A stretch of 64,000 nt of DNA, from positions 310,001 through 374,000 of the forward strand of contig CAVZXS010000002.1 of assembly GCA_963779325.1 (NCBI GenBank), read 5' to 3'. Source of the DNA: CAVZXS01 sp963779325. GTDB taxonomy: Bacteria > Bacteroidota > Bacteroidia > Chitinophagales > Chitinophagaceae. Both the position numbers and the translations under genes were made by a program. The notes beneath the pieces are model-generated. The model saw only the letters and a list, made by a program, of their open reading frames with translations. It was not told the DNA's origin and searched no databases. Positions within the stretch are counted from its first letter, which is position 1; every line of letters starts with the position of its first letter. Shown here one piece after another: positions 34,839-44,769 of this stretch.

Positions 34839-36764
34839 ATGTTTCAAAATAAGATTGTTAAACAACTAAACGCTGATGCACAAGAGAATGCAGCCACAGA
34901 AGCAGTGGAAGTATCTACAGCGACAACAAATGTACTTGCGCCGGAGCCGGTTATTGCTACCGCTCATGATGATTTTGACTGGAGCGTTGACAAACGCAAT
35001 GTAACGTCGTATACCAGCGAAGAAAAAGAGAAGTACGACAAAGTATACGAAAATACTTTCGTAGCTATGAATGACGGTGAGCTGATTACAGGTACTGTGG
35101 TTGGTATTACCAAAACCGATGTTGTATTGAATGTTGGTTTTAAAAGTGACGGTTTGATTTCGTTGAACGAGTTTCGTGACATACCCAATATGAAAGTGGG
35201 TGATGAAGTAGAGGTAATGGTGGTAGATAAAGAAGATCGCCAGGGTCATCTTAACTTAAGCCGTCGCCAGGCTCGTGTTACCCGTGCATGGGAGCGCATT
35301 ATGGAAGTACATAAAACTGGTGAGGTGATTACCGGTTTGGTTACTTCAAAAACAAAAGGCGGTTTGATTGTAGATGTTTTCGGTATGGAAACTTTCTTAC
35401 CGGGATCGCAAATTGATGTGAAGCCTGTAACAGATTACGATCAGTTTGTAAATAAGACCATGGAATTTAAAGTGGTTAAGATTAATGAAACAATTAAGAA
35501 CGCCGTTGTATCGCACAAAGCGTTAATTGAAAGCGATATAGAAGCACAACGTGCACAGATAATGAGCAAGTTGGAGAAAGGCCAGGTGCTGGAAGGAACG
35601 GTGAAGAATATTACAGACTTCGGTGCGTTTATGGATCTTGGCGGTTTGGACGGTTTGCTGTACATCACCGATATTTCATGGGGTCGTATATCGCACCCGG
35701 GCGAAGTATTGAAGATGGATCAGAAAATCAATGTGGTGGTATTGGATTTTGACGACGAGAAAAAACGTATCAGTCTTGGTTTGAAACAATTGACTCCTCA
35801 TCCTTGGGATGTGCTGTCTGAAGGCATTAAAGAAGGTGAAGTAGTAAAAGGTAAAGTAGTAAACATTGAAGATTACGGAGCGTTCCTGGAAATTATGCCG
35901 GGCGTGGAAGGTTTGGTACACGTAAGTGAAATTACATGGGCCAATACACCAATCAATGCGAAAGAGTTCTTTAAATTGAATGATGAATACGAAGCGAAGA
36001 TTGTAACACTTGATAAAGAAACTCGTAAAATGAGTTTGTCTATTAAGCAAATGAGCGAAGACCCCTGGAATGATATTGAAGCTAAATTCCCTGAAGGCAG
36101 TAAGCACAAGGGCTTGGTAAAAAACATTACTCCGTATGGTGTATTTGTTGAATTGGCTTCAGGCATCGGCGGTATGATACATATCAGCGACCTGAGCTGG
36201 TTAAAGCGTTTCAATCACCCGGGTGATTATACAAAAACCGGCGAGTATATTGATATCATGATTATGGGTATTGATAAAGACAACCGCAAATTGCAATTAG
36301 GTCATAAGCAATTGGAAGAAGACCCCTGGAATACATTGCAGGATACATTCGCTATCGGAACCATTCACGAAGGAACGGTAACACGTCGCGATGATAAGGG
36401 TGCGTTGGTACAGTTGCCTTACGGATTGGAAGGATTTGCTCCTAACCGTCATTTAGCCAAAGAAGACGGTAAGAGTATAGCTGCCGATGAAACCGCTAAA
36501 TTTATGGTTATTGAATTTGACCGTAACGAAAAGCGTATTGTACTTTCTCACAGCCGTATTTGGGAGCAGGTAGCTGCCGACGAAGTAGAAGCCGTGAAAA
36601 AAGAAGCAAGAGTAGAATCGGAAAAAACCAAGAAAGCGGTAAAGACCATCCAAACAAAAGTAGAGAAATCTACTTTGGGTGATTTAAGCGCATTGGCCGA
36701 TATTAAAGCCAAGTTGCAGGAAGGCGAGCAAGATGCCGCCAACGCTGCCGGCGAAGCGAAGTAA
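34839..36764 (+). CDS. rpsA: 30S ribosomal protein S1
   Basis: 641 residues with six S1 RNA-binding domains. Their starts are at GELITGTVVGITKTDVVLN, GEVITGLVTSKTKGGLIVDV, GQVLEGTVKNITDFGAFMDL, GEVVKGKVVNIEDYGAFLEI, GSKHKGLVKNITPYGVFVEL and GTIHEGTVTRRDDKGALVQL, about 85 residues apart. The first two are the ribosome-binding type, the others bind mRNA. An acidic N-terminal stretch of 75 residues and a Lys/Ala-rich C-terminal helix flank them, as is usual in Bacteroidota. S1 unfolds mRNA at initiation; many mRNAs of this phylum lack strong ribosome-binding sites. Confidence 0.96.
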   Translation: MFQNKIVKQLNADAQENAATEAVEVSTATTNVLAPEPVIATAHDDFDWSVDKRNVTSYTSEEKEKYDKVYENTFVAMNDGELITGTVVGITKTDVVLNVGFKSDGLISLNEFRDIPNMKVGDEVEVMVVDKEDRQGHLNLSRRQARVTRAWERIMEVHKTGEVITGLVTSKTKGGLIVDVFGMETFLPGSQIDVKPVTDYDQFVNKTMEFKVVKINETIKNAVVSHKALIESDIEAQRAQIMSKLEKGQVLEGTVKNITDFGAFMDLGGLDGLLYITDISWGRISHPGEVLKMDQKINVVVLDFDDEKKRISLGLKQLTPHPWDVLSEGIKEGEVVKGKVVNIEDYGAFLEIMPGVEGLVHVSEITWANTPINAKEFFKLNDEYEAKIVTLDKETRKMSLSIKQMSEDPWNDIEAKFPEGSKHKGLVKNITPYGVFVELASGIGGMIHISDLSWLKRFNHPGDYTKTGEYIDIMIMGIDKDNRKLQLGHKQLEEDPWNTLQDTFAIGTIHEGTVTRRDDKGALVQLPYGLEGFAPNRHLAKEDGKSIAADETAKFMVIEFDRNEKRIVLSHSRIWEQVAADEVEAVKKEARVESEKTKKAVKTIQTKVEKSTLGDLSALADIKAKLQEGEQDAANAAGEAK

Positions 36765-36789
36765 TAATAAAGCAACAGCTTTAAAATAT

Positions 36790-36827
36790 AATCCCCGTTA
36801 CAGTGATGTAACGGGGATTATTTTTTA
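36790..36827 (+). terminator. Strong Rho-independent terminator after rpsA
   Basis: AATCCCCGTTAC (36790-36801) pairs perfectly with GTAACGGGGATT (36808-36819) over a six-base loop, followed by ATTTTTTAT. Confidence 0.9.
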
Positions 36828-37508
36828 TGCGATACAAAAAATTTTTCAACTAAAAAATACAACTAACCGGGTATAGGAAAGTTGGAGGCGGGCTGTTAGT
36901 TTTATTACCGAATCTGCCGCAGAATTTTATAACTGCTTGAAAACGAGAAACGGGCTTCCCGAAAAACACCTTTTTTTTCCGGTGTTTTTCACAGCCTTTG
37001 AATTGGAAGAAAGAATAGCTTTGTCAGAGCGCATATGAGCAGACCGATGTTAAAAAAACCAAACCGGTTATTAAAAATATCTTTTTTAGCAGGTGATAAC
37101 CGGGAATATTGTATAGGCTCAAATAAGTAATTGATTTAAAAACATATCCGTTTTTATACGCAGGTATAAAGACTGAATTTTATTTTTTTTAAAATTATTT
37201 GGTAAGTAAACAAAAAAAAACTTAGTTTCATTCATGCGGAAAGGAATTTGAAAGTATTATCGTTTAGTAATATATATATATATTTATTATAGAATTTCTG
37301 ATAGTTATTCGCCACAACCAAAACAACACCTGACATGAGTAGCTTACCATCCGTTCACAAGTCATTGCTTTACTTTATAAGCATTCTTATCTCTGCATCT
37401 CCTTTTTATCCTGATCTTATTTTTAGCCGACTCGGTTTATATGGCTGAGTGCGGCTGCATTTATACCATTCCTTTTTCGATTTTATTTTTATACATAAAA
37501 TTAACAAC
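36828..37508. other. 680-base gene-poor leader region of the toxin locus
   Basis: No convincing gene. It holds a TA dinucleotide run at about 37270-37283, several A+T-rich stretches, and a 37-codon frame (37335-37448) with a hydrophobic start that could be a leader peptide but has no support. The promoter of the 25 kb locus downstream must lie here or in front; I find no full TTTG/TAnnTTTG pair. Confidence 0.4.
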
Positions 37509-39749
37509 ATGCGTATTGTGATTCTCTTCTTTGTTTGCTTAGCAATGGGTATTTTGGCAACAAAAGCTCAAACTATAACGGGGCCGGGAAGCGGCCTCAA
37601 CAGACCGGCTGCTGCACCGGCTACTTTAGCATTGGGCGGTACTGTTACGGGTGCTACCACCCTGGATTACACTACCAGTACGACGGCAAATTTTTTTATA
37701 AGAAAAGGAACGGCCACTACCGGGCAATATTTTTTTGTTGGTAATAACGGGCTAATAGGAGTTGGTACAAACGTCCCTTCTTCCCGCTTTCATATAAGAG
37801 GTACGGGCACTACCAATACTACTTCGGGTTTATTGCTGCAAAACAGCGCCGGCACAGAGCTTTTTCGTGTGTTGGATAATGGTAATGTTGGTATTGGCAT
37901 AGCAACGCCGGCTAATAAACTGTCCATAGCCGGTGCAACGATTACTAATTTCGGTTTGCAGTTTCCCGGCCTTACAAATGCTACCACTACGACAACCAAT
38001 ACTAACAGGGTACTTACACTGGGTGCCTCAGGTAATGTTGTATGGTCGAATGTATCTACTGATTTTGCTAATGGTGTAACAGGTGTATTGCCTATTGCAA
38101 ACGGAGGTACCGGCACTGCAACGACTTCTGCCAATTTTGTTTTTGCAGGGACGGGAACGGCGACACCGCCGGCTTTCAGGGCTTTAGCGGCCGGGGATAT
38201 TCCGGTGCTGGACATGTCTAAAATAACAACCGGTAATTTGCCGCTAAACAGGGTTGGCAATATTACTTCGGGCAGATTACTGGGAAGATTTACAACTGCA
38301 GCCGGAGTGGCGGAGGAAATTACCATTGGCTCGGGACTGAACCTTAGCAGTACCGGTACATTAACTGCAACAGGTGGCGGAGCCTCTCAATGGACAACTT
38401 CAGGATCTAATATTTATTATAATACCGGTAACGTGGGTATTGGAACTTTAACTCCGGGCTACTTACTTGAGTTGGCAGGTAATAGTAACCCTAGTGCAGT
38501 AGTAAAATCTACGGGTTCCAGTATCGCTCAGATGCTTGTAGGTGATGGTTCAAATTTTTTGGGATTACAATATTATCCTGCAGGAAATTGTTGCTGGCCT
38601 GCAGGAACATCAGCTATCACGACCGGCTCTTCTCCGGGAAATCTTGTATTTCATACGTTGAACCCAATTCAGTTTTATATTGGCGGCGCAGAAAGAGCTC
38701 GATTTTCTGCTACCGGAAATTTCCTGTTAAGCAATTCAACAGATGATGGCATTAATAAACTGCAAGTAAATGGAAATGTAAAAGTGAATAATCGTGTTAT
38801 TGGAGATGTCTCTCATGCTTATGTTGAAATGAGTAATACAGTTGGTACATCAATCAATTGGGGTACTGTTGCGGCAAGTAATCAATCGTCCTTTTTAGTC
38901 GGGGGATCTATTCTTGGTATAACTAACAATGTAGAACGTTTTCGAATCAACCCGGGTGGCGATGTGGGAATAGGTACTACCAGCCCTGCTTCTTTGCTAC
39001 ATGCCAACGGAACATATACTCAAACACATCCTTCTATTGCCGGGATTTTCTCAATTCAGCATTCCGCAAATAATACGATAAGCTTTTACAACTCCGGCAT
39101 CGGCGAATTTTTAAGGGCGGGCCCAACCAATACTGTCAGCGTCCTTGGTCAGGAATTACATTCCACCCAAAGAGGTGCGTACTTTGGTAATGCACTGGGC
39201 GGAAATGCATTAACCACCACAGCAAACGTACAGTTTCAGAGTCTGGCGAATGACGATGCCGTTACAAAAATTTTAGGAACCGATGCCACCGGTAATGTAA
39301 GATGGAGAGACGCGGCTACAATTAGCGGAGGCGGTTCTTCGCAATGGACAACTTCTGCATCCAACATCTATTATAGCACCGGTAATGTAGGAATCGGTAC
39401 AATTAATATTACTGATGCGAACTACAAACTATTTGTTGAAACCGGTATCAGAACACGAAAAGTAAAAGTAGATCAGAGCACTTGGCCCGATTATGTTTTC
39501 CATCAGCAATACCAATTGCCATCGTTACCTGATGTAGAAAAATATATCAAGGCTAATAATCATTTGCCCGATGTTCCTTCTGCTGATGAAGTTGAAAGGG
39601 ACGGATTGAATCTTGGTGATAACCAAGCTGTGTTACTTAAGAAGATAGAGGAACTGACGCTTTACTTAATCGATATTAATAAGAAAGTAGATAAGTTAAC
39701 AGAAGAGAATGCCGCAATGAAAAAGAAACTGGAAAGCAGAAACCAATAA
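37509..39749 (+). CDS. Secreted fibre-like protein, first gene of the toxin locus
   Basis: 746 residues from the ATG at 37509 (MRIVILFFVCLAMGILATKA, signal peptide). The body has repeated short folds ending in VGIGTxxP (VGIGTLTPGYLLELAG, VGIGTTSPASLLHANG) and NIYYNTGNVGIG segments. The C-terminus is the fibre-tip domain with TRKVKVDQSTWPDYVFHQQY, LPSLPDVEKYIKANNHLPDV and a coiled coil. It lacks the S74 SDGRFK motif, so no self-cleavage is expected. It is ten bases before the barrel gene and in the same direction, so it is probably part of the same operon. Possible role: surface display or target binding for the toxin (inference). Confidence 0.82.
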   Translation: MRIVILFFVCLAMGILATKAQTITGPGSGLNRPAAAPATLALGGTVTGATTLDYTTSTTANFFIRKGTATTGQYFFVGNNGLIGVGTNVPSSRFHIRGTGTTNTTSGLLLQNSAGTELFRVLDNGNVGIGIATPANKLSIAGATITNFGLQFPGLTNATTTTTNTNRVLTLGASGNVVWSNVSTDFANGVTGVLPIANGGTGTATTSANFVFAGTGTATPPAFRALAAGDIPVLDMSKITTGNLPLNRVGNITSGRLLGRFTTAAGVAEEITIGSGLNLSSTGTLTATGGGASQWTTSGSNIYYNTGNVGIGTLTPGYLLELAGNSNPSAVVKSTGSSIAQMLVGDGSNFLGLQYYPAGNCCWPAGTSAITTGSSPGNLVFHTLNPIQFYIGGAERARFSATGNFLLSNSTDDGINKLQVNGNVKVNNRVIGDVSHAYVEMSNTVGTSINWGTVAASNQSSFLVGGSILGITNNVERFRINPGGDVGIGTTSPASLLHANGTYTQTHPSIAGIFSIQHSANNTISFYNSGIGEFLRAGPTNTVSVLGQELHSTQRGAYFGNALGGNALTTTANVQFQSLANDDAVTKILGTDATGNVRWRDAATISGGGSSQWTTSASNIYYSTGNVGIGTINITDANYKLFVETGIRTRKVKVDQSTWPDYVFHQQYQLPSLPDVEKYIKANNHLPDVPSADEVERDGLNLGDNQAVLLKKIEELTLYLIDINKKVDKLTEENAAMKKKLESRNQ

Positions 39750-39759
39750 TACTTTTACA

Positions 39760-41667
39760 ATGCTGTTACCGCCAATCAAATTTATCCTTCCTGCTTTTGT
39801 AATTATTGCATGCAGCTTCTCCGCTATTGCACAACAGCCTGTTGCCGTTGCCGATAGTATAGCAGCTGCTGTAAAGAATAAAGTTTCGCAAACAAAAGAA
39901 ACGTTTAAAACGGATGTTGATCAACTTACATCGCAAGGAAAGCAGGCGGGTAAACAGCTAATCGGTATTGGAAAAGAGCAATTGGATTCCTTGCTTCAAC
40001 CCGGTAAACAACTTGCTCAACTTGTCAGTTCAAAAATAAATTTGTTTAAACCCGGCGGTCAGTTTGTAAAGTTTAACGGTTTAGCGGCAGATTTTGAATA
40101 TAACTATATTGATGATACTTCGGGCCTGTATACCGGATTGCAGCAAAATGTAAAAGGAGTGATGGGTTATAATATTACCACGGGTTTATCAATGGCTAAT
40201 ATGCCTTTTGATGCAGCCTTGCGCGGCAATAACGGCATCTATAGTTTTGATCATACTCCGTTTACTAATTTCAGCCATTTTAATTTCAATCAAAAAAAAT
40301 ACCTGGAAGAATTGCAAAAAGCAGTTTTGGAAAAAGTAAACCCGGAAAAAATATTGGCTACTGTTATGTCAAGAATAAATACTATTCGCGGACAATACGA
40401 AAAATCACTAAGAGCCGATATAGAAAGAATGCAACGGGATTTTGTTTCGGAATTTAAAAAAGACATTTCCATTCCTTCCGATATCAGCAACCTTTCCGTT
40501 ACCGATTTAGCAAGTTTGAAAAATAAATTGATACCTGCTGATGTTATTGAAAAATATAAATCCGGCACCGAAAGATATGCTGAACTTATAAAGAATCCGG
40601 GTATAAAATCGGTAATGTCGGATTCAATTGCAAACGATGCACTGAGCGATATTAAAAAGTTTGAAGTATTGCAAAAGATGTTTGAAAAGGTAACTGCCTT
40701 GAAAAATAAGTTTGAAAGCAACTCCACAGTCAAAGAACTAAAATCGCATCTTCCTTTCTCGCCCGGTAATTTTAAATCTTTTTTGCGCAAACCCGGCAAC
40801 CTTCAGCAGGTAATAAAAGAACATGCCAACCTGAGCAGTATTCAAAAGCTGTTCATGAATGTCACAAAATTAGATATAGGAAATAATCCGTTGCAGTCAG
40901 GTGAACTTTCCTTACAAAACATAATGAACACAGGGATCAACGCGGAAATACAAAACGCCAAAAAAAGTGTTGGCTTTTTATATGGTACAGGCGGAGCCAA
41001 TGTCAATAATTTTCAGCAAATGGGTTTGAATAATTTTGTTACCAATGAATTTTCAAAAGTCAGCGGATTTAAATTTGGTTCGGGATATGGTAGTGGTTTT
41101 AAGCAATCCGTGTCTATTAACTTTTTTGATTTTAATACATCTCCCGACGTGTTGCGATCAAATAATCCAACTCTTCAGTCGCAATATTTGTCAGCGCCTG
41201 CCCGCAGGGATGCTGTTATTACATGGCAATCGGGATTTACTATTTCTCAAAATCATAAACTGTCTGTTGATTTGTCAAAATCATTTGGCGGTTATAGAAA
41301 TAATTTATCGGAAGACAGCCTGCCCGGCAAGTCTAATCCGTATGGAGATATTTTTAATAACAGCGGTAAATCAAATTATGCCGCCACTGTAGATTATACC
41401 GGTACGGTATTAAAAACTCCTGTTGAGGTTTATCTGAAAAAAGTGGGGCTTGGTTACAGCAACCCGGGCAGTGTGTTCTTAAGAAAAGGAGAGACAAGAA
41501 TAGGTGTTGGCTTGAATAGAAAAATATTTAAACAAAAAGCAACCGTTAAATATAAAATTGATTACCGAAATCAGCATTTCGATCCTTCAAAAAATAATAC
41601 TTATTCTAATATCACAAACCAATTGCAATTGAGCTATCGTCTCAGCCGTAATAACCGTTTGGGTTAA
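39760..41667 (+). CDS. Outer-membrane barrel candidate; frame continues to about 42214
   Basis: The readable frame is 635 residues. A signal peptide (FILPAFVIIACSFSAIAQQP) is followed by a helical, coiled-coil-rich N-terminal half (to about residue 370) and a C-terminal half with alternating strands typical of beta-barrels (KLSVDLSKSFGG, TPVEVYLKKVGLGYSN, NQLQLSYRLSRNNRLG). The TAA at 41665 is probably not the end: the same frame continues TYRRSDYKLQRLQHPPSSGF, then with a shift NYMFRAGGKKLISNFILGRQ, and a terminal strand GSSVHYGFKKII ends in TGA overlapping the next ATG as ATGA (42211-42214). The full product would be about 818 residues. No family name is recognised. Confidence 0.7.
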   Translation: MLLPPIKFILPAFVIIACSFSAIAQQPVAVADSIAAAVKNKVSQTKETFKTDVDQLTSQGKQAGKQLIGIGKEQLDSLLQPGKQLAQLVSSKINLFKPGGQFVKFNGLAADFEYNYIDDTSGLYTGLQQNVKGVMGYNITTGLSMANMPFDAALRGNNGIYSFDHTPFTNFSHFNFNQKKYLEELQKAVLEKVNPEKILATVMSRINTIRGQYEKSLRADIERMQRDFVSEFKKDISIPSDISNLSVTDLASLKNKLIPADVIEKYKSGTERYAELIKNPGIKSVMSDSIANDALSDIKKFEVLQKMFEKVTALKNKFESNSTVKELKSHLPFSPGNFKSFLRKPGNLQQVIKEHANLSSIQKLFMNVTKLDIGNNPLQSGELSLQNIMNTGINAEIQNAKKSVGFLYGTGGANVNNFQQMGLNNFVTNEFSKVSGFKFGSGYGSGFKQSVSINFFDFNTSPDVLRSNNPTLQSQYLSAPARRDAVITWQSGFTISQNHKLSVDLSKSFGGYRNNLSEDSLPGKSNPYGDIFNNSGKSNYAATVDYTGTVLKTPVEVYLKKVGLGYSNPGSVFLRKGETRIGVGLNRKIFKQKATVKYKIDYRNQHFDPSKNNTYSNITNQLQLSYRLSRNNRLG

Positions 41668-42210
41668 ACTTATCGCAGAAGCGATTATAAATTACAGCGT
41701 TTGCAGCATCCTCCTTCAAGCGGCTTCAGCTCTGCTTTACAGGCTAAGGTAATTATATGTTTCGTGCAGGCGGGAAAAAATTAATAAGCAATTTTATCCT
41801 GGGCCGGCAACATTTCGAAATTCCGACATTGGTCGGCAATAACTATGTAAGCAAAACCTTGTGTTAAATAACTCCACTTCCGTGTATAATAATTAAAATT
41901 TATTAACCGCTTCTTTATTCATAAATCAATTAGATAATAAAGAATTATATTTCAAAACTTCATCGGTGAGTTCAGAAATTAATTAAGCTACTCATTGTCC
42001 GAAAAGATTTCACTCAACAGCGGGTTCGGTTATTATCCAAGTACCGGGTGCAGTAAGCAATTGGGAATAAAACAACAGATCAGCGGAACATTGTTTAATA
42101 AAATCGATTTCGATATTGATGTATCTCTAAAAAAGGGATAAAATTATCGGCCGCAAATGGCAAATCAGGTTTTTCGGCTCATCCGTTCATTACGGTTTTA
42201 AAAAAATTAT

Positions 42211-43747
42211 ATGAAAAGATTTTTATTTTTTTATTACTTCAGCCACTATATCAGGCGGAGTTAATGCTCAACTTGTATTTAATTTTTACCTCAAGTACAT
42301 GGCAGAAGTGTGGATGTCTTGGAACTTTACAGGTACAGAACAGGGAGTATATTTACAAACCCCAAATAATTAAAGGTACAGGAAAACGGGAGCAGGTTAA
42401 AAGTACTCGATATAATATCACCACTAACTATTTTTAACGGACATACCCGTTTTTCAAATCACTTTCGATTCAATGTTTTCAATTTTGCGCTAATTCCTAC
42501 GGAGCAATCGCCAATCAAACACGGAGCATACCTGCCGGCGAGTATACTTTTTGTTTCAAGTTCGTTCGGCCAATAAAACACTTTCGATAAATGGAAAATT
42601 GTCTTTGATGCGACAATTGAACCGTTGTTCCGCTCACTTTACTGAACCCACAATCATAATGATTTGTATGAAACGGCCGGTACTCAGGGCTAAATCCCTT
42701 GCCATTTCATTCGGGTATGCGTTTAGCTAATTTTAACGAAAAGAAGATAAGGCAATAGAAAATATGCTCATGAACAAACCGCTTTTATTATTAGGTAATT
42801 TTTCTTTATCAACTATTAATTACCCCGTGCCGACACCTGAACTGAAGAAGGCAAGACATATTTCTGGCAGGTAATTGCATATGAAAAGGCTTGATTATTT
42901 CGAAATCTGAAATATGGGAGTTTACAGTAAAGTTAAGGAGGATATAATTCAAGCACCCAACGACAGCTATGTGAATTGAAGTTATTCCAGAATGGAAATT
43001 ATTATATACCAATCGTTTACTGAAAAATATTTAGAAAATTATAATGAAAAAAATGCAGTATTCCATACAACATATAGCAAACGCAGGGGAAAAAAAAAAA
43101 ATATGCCCGAGATTAAGATTCAGCAAGGGTTAAATAAAATTGAATTGACATAAGCAATGGGTTTTGAACCTGATAATAATTATCATTGCGGGTATATCCA
43201 TTTAATGAGTTTTCCAATTGAAATAAGATATATTTAAAAAAAAGATGATAATATAGAAATAAAGTGATGGTTGATTTGAATTGGAAATGAAAATAATGTT
43301 TTTGCATCGGCTTTTATTGCAGTAATAGTAATGACCGACTCAAACAAAAAAAAAGCGGAAATGGAATGACGGAGCAGCATTCGGCGAAGTCAAAATCCGG
43401 GGGTTGGGATGATATTCGTTGATGAAGTATCATGCAGTTCAGTTTTAAGCGAAGTAGATTAATAAAAGAGAAACAAGTTCCAGGTTACCGTGCAGGACTT
43501 ATTGACAGTTTGCCGGACAAAGCAAATATAAAAAGGATTTGGAGAAAGAAAAGTATTACCAGTATGACATGTATAAGGATTGGGCGGCATTGATTAACGG
43601 CGATTCGATACGACCGGTATTTTACCAACTATGATTAAAAAGGAAATTAATAAAGAAGAAAGCATTTTGGTTTTTGAAATAATAAAAAGTAAACATGCCG
43701 ATACATTGGTATACAATGACTCCTATGGTCTTTGGGGTCGCCGGTAA
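42211..43747 (+). pseudogene. Secreted protein with fibronectin-like region, heavily frame-broken
   Basis: The start MKRFLFF overlaps the barrel gene's TGA (ATGA). The pieces lie in different frames: SATISGGVNAQLVFNFYLK (signal peptide end), NQTRSIPAGEYTFCFKFVRP, TPELKKARH-like TPEL..KTYFWQVIAYEKG, KSEIWEFTVK, EKYYQYDMYKDWAALINGDS, and the end SKHADTLVYNDSYGLWGRR at 43747. In order they describe a secreted protein of about 500 residues, often seen in front of RHS-type genes of Bacteroidota. Breaks occur roughly every 60-100 bases, the highest density in the window. Whether the gene is dead or only badly sequenced cannot be told from here. Confidence 0.55.
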
Positions 43748-43959
43748 TAATAAAGAATAAATAACTAATACTAAAGAATTGTACTTATGAGGATAGAAAG
43801 ACGTAAAAAGGTTATCGCCGTTTTTTTTCTGCTGATTTTTTCAGCGCGGTTGTTCATTCCAACTGCTGCTTTTGCTTTAACAAGCGGGCCTTCACAACCG
43901 GAAATGCAAAAATTTGAACCGGCAGGTACTTCGGATTTATAGATCTCTTTTCCGGGGAT

Positions 43960-44769
43960 ATGAAGTATAATATTCCGTTGATGGATGTAGGCTATCCTAT
44001 TAATCTTTCCTATGGTTCAGGCACAGGGATGGACGATGAAGCCAGTTGGGTGGGAACAGGCTGGTCATTAAACCCGGGCACTGTAAACAGAACGATGAGA
44101 GGAATACCTGATGACTTTGATGGCAGTAAAGGAGATAAAATCGGCAAAGAATATTCGAGAAAAGAATTTAAAAAAGTAGGCGGACAAATCGTTCTTAAGC
44201 CTTCTATATTGGCTTGGGAGTTTGGCAGTGCCAGTTTGAAACTGAACGTGTATAAAGATAATTATTATGGTATTGGAGCGTCTGTTGGAGCAAGTGTAGG
44301 TTTTAGCTTATCAAAGAATTCAAAATCACCTCTTACTGCAGGTTTAAACCTTGATGTAAACTCTGATGTTCGCAATGGCGTGGATGTAAGCCCCAATCTT
44401 TCGCTTAGCGCCAGTTATGATGCGAATAAAGATATAAACATGAGTGGTAGTCTTTCCGGAGGATTTACTTATAATTCAAGAGCCGGGTTAAAGAACGTTT
44501 CACTTTCATCTTCCTTTTCTACCACGGAGCAGTATAAAAACTCCAGTGTTACTAAATCTTCTTTTACAATTGACGGTTCTGCCGTTCATTACTTTGGTCA
44601 ATCCCATACTCCGACTATAAACAACAATACTTCCAACTCAGGCTTCACTTTTAGTTTCGACTTGGGGCCATCTATCTTCGGCGGCTACATTGGTATAGGC
44701 GATAGGGTTATTTTTATAAAGAACACAATCTTCAGCCATCCGTTTCGGTTCCTGCTTACGGATATATGA
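43960..44769 (+). CDS. Longest N-terminal fragment of the SpvB/TcB-like giant
   Basis: 269 residues in one frame, beginning at an internal Met of MKYNIPLMDVGYPINLSYGS. The true protein starts at 43787; a T missing near 43932 (GATTTATAG for GATTTTATAG) would join the two parts as DFIDLFSGD. The second half has beta-strand repeats with many Ser/Asn residues. The frame is lost near 44730, after which MNYAKGRKNEVALLDFNREK continues in another frame from 44766. Confidence 0.6.
   Translation: MKYNIPLMDVGYPINLSYGSGTGMDDEASWVGTGWSLNPGTVNRTMRGIPDDFDGSKGDKIGKEYSRKEFKKVGGQIVLKPSILAWEFGSASLKLNVYKDNYYGIGASVGASVGFSLSKNSKSPLTAGLNLDVNSDVRNGVDVSPNLSLSASYDANKDINMSGSLSGGFTYNSRAGLKNVSLSSSFSTTEQYKNSSVTKSSFTIDGSAVHYFGQSHTPTINNNTSNSGFTFSFDLGPSIFGGYIGIGDRVIFIKNTIFSHPFRFLLTDI

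Noticed and set aside
37335..37448. 37-codon leader peptide in front of the toxin-locus fibre gene
   Set aside because: Hydrophobic and in a plausible place, but with no regulatory hairpin or codon bias in support; mentioned only in the region entry.
40290..40799. 169-codon minus-strand frame inside the barrel gene
   Set aside because: The + strand frame has a signal peptide, coiled coil and barrel strands and continues on both sides; the reverse product is low in features.
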